40,808 nt of DNA, from positions 1-40,808 of the forward strand of contig PYST01000348.1 in the NCBI GenBank assembly GCA_003049485.1, read 5' to 3'. Every line of letters begins with the position of its first letter. The stretch's first letter is position 1. Positions 33,621 to 40,808 of the stretch are shown one piece after another. The position numbers and the translations under genes were made by a program. The DNA comes from Ophioceras dolichostomum (lineage: Eukaryota; Ascomycota; Sordariomycetes; Magnaporthales; Ophioceraceae). A model generated the notes under the pieces. The model made no database searches. It was not told the DNA's origin and saw only the letters and a program-made list of their open reading frames with translations.

Positions 33621-35374
33621 CATGGTCGATAGACCGGAAAGCTCTGGACCGCCTGGTCGGCCAGACAGCCATTCCACAATGACCTTACACATAAACTACT
33701 AGCCCGCCGGCCAAAACGTACCCCGGACCGGCGACCCAGATTTCGGGTTGGCGGGCGTCGTGACTTGCTGTGTTGGCTGTTGGTTCGTCGAGGGCTTGGG
33801 ATCATTATGATCATGGTCATCATGATGGGGGTGGCGAGAAAACGGGGGCGGTGGTGCTGGGACTGGCTACACCGGCTAGGGCGTTGGGGTGGAAGAGTTC
33901 GGGTTTAGGGGGATGAGGAGGGGGAGGTGGGGGAGGCGAGGTTTGTGCAGGTGCTGCTAGGGAGAGTGTGAGGGTTGTGAATGCTTTGGGAGAGGAGCGA
34001 TGACGTTTTTGAATCGTTGATAGGCGTCACGCAGCAGGTTTGGAGATCGTCGTGAGTGGATTGGTGGGGGAACGCCAGGTTGTTATCAGGGGCAGCATAA
34101 GACTGAGCCGTTACATTCTTGAATATTGAGCCTATCGATATCGAAGTACGGAAGTCCTATCTCGGCCTGCCATAATTATGGTGTGGCATGACGCCTCTCC
34201 CGATCGCCGGAAAAGACCCGGGGCGGGGATAATGAAGGCACACGAGTGTTGAGCCTCAGGGGCTAAAAAAAGATCTGAAAATCTCCGTGGCAGCACAGCG
34301 GCATGGGCTCGCTTCGTTTCTACCTTCCTGTCTGCTTCCCCTCTCCCTCTCTTTATCGACCATACTGATGGGTTTGTGTGCTGAATCTTTCATCTCGCTC
34401 TCACGTTGACCTAGTTGCTACTAGTGATGGATGCGGCGTTGAGGCATGTGGCTGTCCAGGTGGAGCGTCCTTTTCGAACGGATCATGTGCAACAGGGTAA
34501 TCCGCGGCTTGTGCTCATGGCTGACAAATGAGAAAGCTCTGGATCTGGAGAACAAGCGGCGAGGTATGATTCCCTGAGAGGAGTGCAATGTGCTGTGATA
34601 CCCCAGACTCTATGATTTGAGAAAATGAAATCGACCAATGCAGGGGAGTGGCCCAGCCGGTGCTAGCACTGGCCGAGGAGAGGCACACATCCCCAATCGA
34701 GTAGCATCACAGGCGGCAACAAGCCCTGTGCCGTTTCCAATCACCAACAGACGAGATGTGATGGTTCGCTCTCGAGGCACAATACCTAGTCCAGGAGGGA
34801 AGGTCCTGTGCAGATCACCGGGGCTTCATCTCATCAGATGTCTCCCCCCGCACCACGAGCAAACGAAACAAAAGCAACTTCGGTCTCTGAGTGCTACCAC
34901 CGTACCACGGCTTCAACGAGATAAGTCGTATTTGGAAAATTCCCCGAGCTCCGATCCCCACGTACGGTTCCCGCCGTTGCACTTGTTTGGTGCCAAGCAT
35001 GCCCTTCGCCACTCATGCGGTTGCAGTTTTGGCTTGCGAAGCGCCAGCTAGGGTTGCCTTAAGTTGCGACATCCCCTAGTTGTCTGCCTCGCCCGGCGAG
35101 CCGATTGGACGAAGAATTCAAGGAACAGACACCCTTGCCTCTGTTCCGTTAACGCTGCGGCTGTGTCTTGGAAAAGGGGTGGTGGTGAACACAACCCGCA
35201 GTCGCGCACGCCGAAATCGCGTTGCCCCAGGTCTTTTTAGCAGCAGAGCCCGCAGTAAAATTGAGTGTCCGACACCTCACTTCTCTGAAGTCTCCCGGTT
35301 GCAGACTCGACAACGTCGCTCGTCTTAGTCCCAGCAGAGCGCTCCAGAAAGGAAAAAGCCAACATCAAGCCATC
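33621..35374. other. Intergenic tract after the GH95 relic
   Basis: No gene is supported. The segment 33800-34050 is G-rich and low in complexity. The rest is the presumed upstream region of the Cys-rich membrane protein; the start of that gene might lie further upstream if a signal-peptide exon has been missed. Confidence 0.5.
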
Positions 35375-36523
35375 ATGTCAACCGCGTCTCTCCCGGCCGC
35401 ACTATCCCCGCACATACCGTGCGAGCCGCGGCCTTCGAATCTCCCGTCAACCTTCTCTTGTCCCGCGGACACGTACTGCCTCTTCCACCAGGTGCCGCCG
35501 TCGAACTGGGCCCTGACCTGCTGTCCCGCCCAGGGCCTCTGCGGGGTCACGGGAGCCATCTTCTGCAACCTGACCGAGGTGGATCCCGACAAGACCAAAT
35601 CGGGCTGGTTCTTGTACAAGACGAACAAGCTCGACGCTCCTCTCGACCCTTGCGGAAGGTTCTGCTGCCCGAGGGGTTACTTGTGCCAGGAGCAAGCAGT
35701 AGCGGGGTCCGACATTTCCGCTCCCGTCTGCGTCGCGAGACTAGCTGAGTTAGTGTACTTCGGCACCACGTCAACGCCATTGCCCGTCCGGACAGCCGAT
35801 AGCGGCGGGAGGCCTGCGGTGCGGATCGATACCAAAGCGTTGCACCTCACGGCGGCGCCAACTGTGGACGCAACGGGCGGTTTGACGACGCCGGGTGCAG
35901 GCTCCACCGCAGCTGCTGTATCACCGGCCGGCGGGACGGCGGGTGTAGGAGACGATCAGCTGGAAGGAGGACAGGCAAACTCCTCAGGATGTGAAAGAAA
36001 TCCGAACAGTCCAAGTCCGGCCCTGATCGCCGGCGTAGCAATACCCAGCATCTCCGCCGTCCTCCTATTAGCAACACTCATATTCGTCACGCGGCGAAGT
36101 TGGCGGCAGGCAGCAGCAACAGCAGCAGCGGGGCCGCTTCCCTCAATATTACGAGGCAAGTTTTCTAGAGGCGGCGGCAGCGCGAACCCAACGGCAGCAG
36201 CGGCCCCTGAAACAACCACAGGCGACGGCGGCGGATCGGCCCCCACAGACAAAAGCGCGATGACAACAGGTGTCACAACCATACCAGCACACGTCGCCGA
36301 GCTGGAGGCGCACCATGGCAAGTCGGAACTAGACACACAGCACCGGACGGGCGAACTATCGGCGACGGAAGCAGCACCGAGCACAGACTTCTTCTCCGAG
36401 ACCATCAACAGCTTGTTGGCCGTGCTCCCCCGACCACCATCGACCCGGCCTGAGTCGGTCGTTGTGTCGCCTGACTTGGGCAGTCCGGCGAGGCGGAGCC
36501 AGATGGCGTGGTTGAGGTGGTAA
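35375..36523 (+). CDS. Cysteine-rich single-pass membrane protein (granulin-like Cys spacing)
   Basis: The model is a single exon of 382 residues. The frame is open further upstream, but the first ATG is at 35375. Residues 16-119 hold twelve cysteines, including two CCP motifs (49-51 and 97-99), in spacing that recalls granulin-type modules. A Gly/Ala/Thr-rich stalk follows. Residues about 215-239 form one membrane segment (AGVAIPSISAVLLLATLIFV), immediately followed by TRRSWR, a stop-transfer signal. The cytoplasmic tail of about 140 residues is Ala/Thr/Ser-rich. This type I layout suggests a wall or surface sensor (inference). No N-terminal signal peptide is visible, which is odd for a Cys-rich ectodomain; a missed 5' exon is possible. 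The next gene downstream shares the stalk, membrane segment, basic stop-transfer and tail plan. Confidence 0.75.
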   Translation: MSTASLPAALSPHIPCEPRPSNLPSTFSCPADTYCLFHQVPPSNWALTCCPAQGLCGVTGAIFCNLTEVDPDKTKSGWFLYKTNKLDAPLDPCGRFCCPRGYLCQEQAVAGSDISAPVCVARLAELVYFGTTSTPLPVRTADSGGRPAVRIDTKALHLTAAPTVDATGGLTTPGAGSTAAAVSPAGGTAGVGDDQLEGGQANSSGCERNPNSPSPALIAGVAIPSISAVLLLATLIFVTRRSWRQAAATAAAGPLPSILRGKFSRGGGSANPTAAAAPETTTGDGGGSAPTDKSAMTTGVTTIPAHVAELEAHHGKSELDTQHRTGELSATEAAPSTDFFSETINSLLAVLPRPPSTRPESVVVSPDLGSPARRSQMAWLRW

Positions 36524-37160
36524 TAAATAGTCTACGATATATTGACGGCAAGCGGTTGGACCGTGGGCAAGCCCGGGCCAGGACCTTGCGGGACGAGCCC
36601 GAGCCAATCGAGTTCGCGTGTGAAATATGCCTGCGGGCAAACACGCGAGGGGTCCGTCTGCCGTGTTCCGGATCGGGCTCGGGATCGGGCTCCACGGAAG
36701 CTGCTGCTAGACTCATGTGCCTCCTGTTTGTGCCATTTGGTGGACGAGGCGATCGTGGTTCACAACAGGAGGGGACAACAGGAGGGGAGACAGAGAGAGG
36801 ATGCGAACCAGGCGGCTGATACCTGACATGCCATAATGTATGTATACTTATCCTTCCCAGACGTACCTCGCGTTGGCGCAATGTGTATCAACTTCGCGGT
36901 CGTCTCCATCATCACTCGAGCACCGGTTTCCTCCAATGGCTCCTGATGGAAGCGCCCCCGGTCCAAACTGGTTTACATATGACTCGCTTAGTTTCTGGCG
37001 ACCGTACCGTCTCACGAGATCGACATCTCTAAATAGGCTCGACGCGCACATCGAATGACAGATCGCAATAGAGAGGGGCCACTGGTTGCTGCAGTGGACA
37101 GCCTGGCGAATTCGAGGACTCTTGACCGGCGACAACTATATCAACTCGACCTGAGACGGC
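36524..37160. other. Intergenic spacer between the two membrane-protein genes
   Basis: This 637-bp spacer shows no supported gene. Short tandem repeats occur near 36668-36690 (GGATCGGGCTC units) and 36768-36792 (CAGGAGGGGA units). An unrecognised 5' exon of the following gene could lie here. Confidence 0.45.
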
Positions 37161-38069
37161 ATGGATGAGGACTGCATCGGAGCGGGCCCGCTGTCCTGCG
37201 GTGTTGCCCAAGCGGCCAGAGCAGATATCACGGCGACTACCAAAGCATTCCAGGCGCGAGCTCAGGTGGCGTTCGTCACTGTGGAGACATGTGCAGACGG
37301 GTTGTGCCAGCCAGGCTACGCTTGCAGCGTGAAGCTCTCCGTTTGCCAGCCGCCGCGCCCACAAGCCCAAGCTACGCACACCGTCGTCAGGAGACGATTT
37401 GGGAACGGACCTTCTTCCAGTCACAGGGATGTGATGGCGCATCCACCCGGAGAGGAGAGTGGCGCTTCCGCAGATTCGACGCCTTCGCGCACCGGCGGCA
37501 TCACCGCCGCCGCCGCCACAGACACACAGACACGGTCCAGCCGGGGCAACCCGAGCGATTCAACCTCAACATTGGGCTATCCTCCATTACTACAGAGTAA
37601 TAGCCAGGACACAGACCTCAGAGGGCTGTCGAACGGTGCAGTCGTCGGTATCGCCGTATCCCTGTTCATCGGAGGCGTCATCATCACCACGGCTCTTGTG
37701 TTCACCCGGAGGTTCTGGGCGCCCACGCTCCAACAAATGATGCGGCGCCATTCCTACCGGAAGCGATCCAACAGGCCCAACGAACTTGAGCCAACGGAAG
37801 TGACGCCAGTCCAGACCAACCCAAATCCCCCCAAGCCCCCAGTTTTGTACGTGGAGCTGGAGGGAACCGTCAGAGGATCGGAGCTCGACTCGACTCCGCC
37901 GCCCGCGGAGTTTGAGTCGCCGAACGAGGTCCTCGGGGTGGCTGTCGCACCAAGCACACCAAATCGCCCGCGGTCGCTCAGCCTTCTGAGAGTCAGCGCC
38001 GTCGAATGTGATCTCGAGCTCGGCACGTGGGATGGAGGCGTGCCACCTTCAGAGGAGCGAGACGGGTAG
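37161..38069 (+). CDS. Single-pass membrane protein with short Cys-rich ectodomain
   Basis: The model is a single exon of 302 residues. The ectodomain has few cysteines, ending in a compact CADGLCQPGYACSVKLSVCQ block (about 44-63). A Ser/Thr/Gly-rich stalk follows, then a membrane segment at about 158-182 (GIAVSLFIGGVIITTALVF) and a basic TRRFW stop-transfer. The cytoplasmic tail is Pro-rich, with VQTNPNPPKPPVLYVELEG. The plan is like the neighbour at 35375-36523, including the sequence TRR+W after the membrane segment, so an old tandem duplication is plausible. The ectodomain is much shorter and again lacks a signal peptide, which suggests a missing 5' exon or a degraded N-terminus. Function unknown; a surface sensor is a guess from architecture. 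Confidence 0.65.
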   Translation: MDEDCIGAGPLSCGVAQAARADITATTKAFQARAQVAFVTVETCADGLCQPGYACSVKLSVCQPPRPQAQATHTVVRRRFGNGPSSSHRDVMAHPPGEESGASADSTPSRTGGITAAAATDTQTRSSRGNPSDSTSTLGYPPLLQSNSQDTDLRGLSNGAVVGIAVSLFIGGVIITTALVFTRRFWAPTLQQMMRRHSYRKRSNRPNELEPTEVTPVQTNPNPPKPPVLYVELEGTVRGSELDSTPPPAEFESPNEVLGVAVAPSTPNRPRSLSLLRVSAVECDLELGTWDGGVPPSEERDG

Positions 38070-38406
38070 GGAAGTGGTGGGACTCGGACAAGAAGAGAGA
38101 GAGAAGCAGCCAGAAGCCGAAATGGAGGGGCTTGATCCCTACGAAGCCATCAGGTAGGTGAGTCAGTACCCAACTCGACTGTACCCAATCCGTTGTTGCA
38201 TGATAGTGGTCGGATACCCTTGTACGAACTGATGATTGGCGATGCAAATTGCAGAAATAAGAGGCTCCAACTCCGACCCAACAAGAATGGCACACACAAC
38301 GAACGCATCACCTCCTCCTCATCAGCACAGACGCCACAGACGAATGACCACCCCCCGCATCGCTCTCTCGCCCGTTCCATCCCATCTCATCCCTTCCCTT
38401 CCCCCC
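38070..38406. other. Convergent 3' region
   Basis: This 337-bp spacer lies between the stop codons of the membrane protein (+) and the acetoacetate-decarboxylase-like gene (-). No gene is seen. Confidence 0.6.
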
Positions 38407-39529
38407 TTACAGCATCGACCTCGGCGCATCCCAATGCTTCCCCTCCGGAAGCCCAATAACCGCATCCTCCATCTTGACACCCAAATGCCACCTTCCTAAA
38501 CCAGGCCAGAAATTCTCCCTTCCCTCCTCAACCCCCCCTGGCCCCGCTTTGTCCCCCTGCTTCAAATCAAACCACGTCAAGCTCGCCCTCCGCGTCCACT
38601 CCTCAACATCATAAGCGCACCACCGATCGGTGCCAGGGAGCTCCCCCCGCGACGCCGCCGGGTTGGCCGGGAGCGGGGGCTGGGCAAGCACGGCGTTGAC
38701 GCCCATGTACTTCATCCACGAGAGCGACAACGGGAAGGAAGGGACGAACCGCACAGGCTTGATGGTTGCTTGGAAGAAGGGGGTGTCGGGACTGCTCGGG
38801 GAGGCCTCGGCGGGATCTGAGAGAGAGGTGGTTGCGCCTCCGGTGATGTGGTCGTGCGGGAACACCTTGACGATGGTGGAGCCGTCGGCGTTATCGGTCC
38901 ATTGGAACGCGGCGAGGTGTTTTGGCACGTTCCAATCTTTTTGTTTTTGTTTGGGGTTGGTCAGCACAGCACAGCACCGCCCAGCACAGCGTAATTGGTA
39001 ATCATCACATCACTCCTCCCAGCCACCCACCCATCGTCATGACACCTCACATCAGCAGCAGCAGCAGCAGCAGCGGCGCTCATCAACGGAAGAAAAACAA
39101 AGGAAAGAAAAACTCACTGGTCCTCCCATTCCAACAAGTATGCTTCTGCGACACGTAAATCCTCGTGATCCTGATACTCTTCTTCTTGACCCTTTTGTCG
39201 TCGCCCTCTTCGACGAAATACTCGTGAGACCCGGGGGCGATGATCAGCTCGTCGTAGGGGCCCGCGGGAGTCGACGTGTAGCGCACGAGCTGGATCTGCG
39301 ACAGGCCGCCGACGGGCCGGCCGTTGCCTGGCGCGGTCGGGGACGCAAAGTCCGAGGCCGCCTCCAGCGGGGAGTACGCCAGATCCAGAGGTAGACCCTC
39401 CTTGCGAGTCTTCGCGGGGGAGAGCCAGAAGCTGAGGATGTAGACCGTGCCGCGGCAGTCTTTCCAGGGCGCGGGGGCTTTGATGATGGGGTCGTTGTTG
39501 CTGTTATTGTTGCTGTCGTTTTCCGCCAT
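38407..39529 (-). CDS. Acetoacetate-decarboxylase-like fold protein
   Basis: Two exons, 39118-39529 and 38407-38936, give 313 residues. The intron joins WNGRT to NWNVPKHLA through a split AAT codon. The blocks YTSTPAGPYDELIIAPGS, RITRIYVSQKHT and NWNVPKHLAAFQW are characteristic of fungal proteins in the acetoacetate decarboxylase superfamily, as I recall them. The protein has no signal peptide or membrane segment. I could not place the lysine that forms the Schiff base in true acetoacetate decarboxylase, so decarboxylase activity is not claimed; many fungal members have no known reaction. An Asn/Ser run sits near the N-terminus. The intron contains a CAG microsatellite. The MFS gene begins its 3' end about 870 bp upstream on the same strand. 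Confidence 0.75.
39053..39074. repeat. CAG/CTG trinucleotide run in intron
   Basis: Seven consecutive CAG units (plus-strand reading) lie inside the intron (38937-39117) of the acetoacetate-decarboxylase-like gene, so length changes would not alter the protein. Confidence 0.85.
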
Positions 39530-40397
39530 CTTTGATCTTTGGTTGATGCGTTGGGAGTGCTACTGCTCGTTGGATTTGGGGGCTTGGTTCAAGGGAGTCC
39601 CTTTACTGAGTGTTGAGAAGATTGTACTTCGAACAACCAACGGGGTGAAGCTCTCGGATAACGATTCTCTGCGTTGACGTTAGGCGATGTGGTCTGGGAG
39701 TTGGAAGGGACGGTTTCAGGCCTCGGCTTCCGTCAGCTCGAGACGGGGGAAGGAGGCGGAGTGGTAAGCGGAGTGGTCACGTGGAGTGTCAGACGCTGGC
39801 TTGGCTTGACAGCGACATGTGAGGGTCGTGGCGAGCCAAAGCAAATGACTTGGCGGGCGATGTCAATCTTATTGAATGCTTTTCTGTCATTCTCATCAAA
39901 CCTTGCCTTATAGGCCCAGACCAGTTCAGCAACTTATACAAATGTGGCATGGCTGGTCTTATTTGAACCAATTGTATGTATCGCTGGATTTTAACCCTTT
40001 TTCCCCCAAACGCGACCGATTCGACAGCCACAACGAGCCACGTGCACCCCATGAGCTGCAAGACTTCCCGTACCTACAGGTACCTAGGCAAGCAAACCGA
40101 ACACCTGCTGAGATGAATTAAACCTGTGATGCGACGATCAAGGCATCTAATATGCGTCTAACTCAGCTGGAGGATGTAAGAAAACCAGAAAATAAAAAGA
40201 AAAGATAAAAAAAATGAGCAAATGGCAAGGACTGTGCTGTCCAGCCCGTCCAGGACGCACGAGGGCCGCAGAATCGCGCCCGAGTGCGAATCGGTCTGAT
40301 CCCAGCACCACCTGGCGCATTCGGAAAATAATTACCACCCAATTCTTCGACCAAACAAAGCTTCGCTCCCTTAGTCCATGGACCACGAGTTTTTCCT
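39530..40397. other. Intergenic tract
   Basis: No gene is supported in 868 bp. It should hold the promoter of the acetoacetate-decarboxylase-like gene and the 3' end of the MFS gene, both on the minus strand. A TACCTA cluster lies at 40068-40092 (GTACCTACAGGTACCTAGG). Confidence 0.5.
40068..40092. repeat. Cluster of TACCTA words
   Basis: Two GTACCTA-type words lie within 25 nt, one forming the near-palindrome AGGTACCTAGG. The same word is clustered at 19337-19363. Confidence 0.5.
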
Positions 40398-40744
40398 TCA
40401 AGAGCTCTTCTCTACCTTCTGGCTCTCCTCGTCCTCACGACGCCAAACGCCGTTGTTGCCGGCGCCGGCCTCCTTGGAGCTGCTGCTACTGCTGGTGATG
40501 GCGCCCGCATGGGCCCTCGCCTCGTCGTACGTGACCAGCAACTCGCCGTTCTTGCCGAACAGGCGGGGCTCGACCTTGGCCTGGTGGACGACGCTGAAGA
40601 CGCCGCCCAACCCGGCCACCTTCTGGAAGATGAGGTCGATCTCCTCCAGCGATCGGTACGCCGTCTCCGGGAAGAAGTAAACGCAAGGGACCATGAAGGC
40701 GTTGATTGCCGCGAAGACGATGTATTGGAAAGGAGAGAAGAGAA
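40398..40744 (-). CDS. MFS sugar porter, C-terminal part (cut by window edge)
   Basis: The visible exon encodes the last membrane helix (FQYIVFAAINAFMVPCVYFF), then PETAYRSLEEIDLIF, the signature that closes sugar-porter family transporters (PETKGRSLEE-type). A cytoplasmic tail of about 70 residues follows with a Ser run and charged residues. The exon probably begins after the acceptor at 40745-40746; an alternative acceptor at 40773-40774 also keeps the frame, and an in-frame stop lies just beyond it. The rest of the gene lies beyond 40808. The family imports hexoses, disaccharides or related polyols; substrate cannot be told from this fragment. Confidence 0.8.
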
Positions 40745-40808
40745 CTATTTGAATGAGTGTATTGAAGAGCCCCTGCCCTTCTTATTCTGTCTATCTACAG
40801 AGTGAATG

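Overview
The window looks like nuclear DNA of a filamentous ascomycete (Pezizomycotina, probably a Sordariomycete). Genes are GC-rich and sparse, with short introns (about 60-160 nt, GT-AG, with CTAAC/CTGAC-like branch points). Product families such as full-length ABCB transporter, fungal rhodopsin-domain protein, GH76, GH95 and FSH hydrolase are typical of moulds. There are no bacterial operons, CRISPR arrays, or rRNA or tRNA genes that I can recognise.

Layout. Left third (2.5-16.9 kb), gene-dense: an FSH serine hydrolase (+), a 15-exon full-size ABCB exporter (+), then on the minus strand a 990-residue two-membrane-segment protein of unknown function that converges on the transporter. Divergent from it is a ZZ zinc finger fused to an Msp1-type AAA ATPase (+). 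Middle (17.8-26.6 kb): a small secreted proline-rich protein (+), a secreted GH76 alpha-1,6-mannanase-like enzyme (+), a decayed fungal-rhodopsin-domain gene (+), and mannosyl-3-phosphoglycerate synthase on the minus strand. From 26.6 to 35.4 kb no intact gene is visible; the only recognisable coding remnant is a frameshifted GH95 alpha-L-fucosidase with its splice sites still readable. Right end (35.4-40.8 kb): two adjacent single-pass membrane proteins of similar architecture (+), an acetoacetate-decarboxylase-like protein (-), and the C-terminus of an MFS sugar porter (-) running off the window.

Integration. Several products concern carbohydrate and the cell surface: GH76, the GH95 relic, mannosylglycerate synthesis, the sugar porter, the secreted Pro-rich protein and the Cys-rich membrane proteins. 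There is no evidence that they form one pathway. The FSH hydrolase beside an ABC exporter resembles parts of a secondary-metabolite locus, but no backbone synthase is present. The least explained items are the ZZ-AAA protein, its divergent 990-residue neighbour, and the Cys-rich membrane protein pair.

Gene models were built by hand from splice consensus, reading-frame continuity and family similarity remembered from general knowledge. Every multi-exon complete model reported as intact has a total coding length divisible by three. No database search was run.
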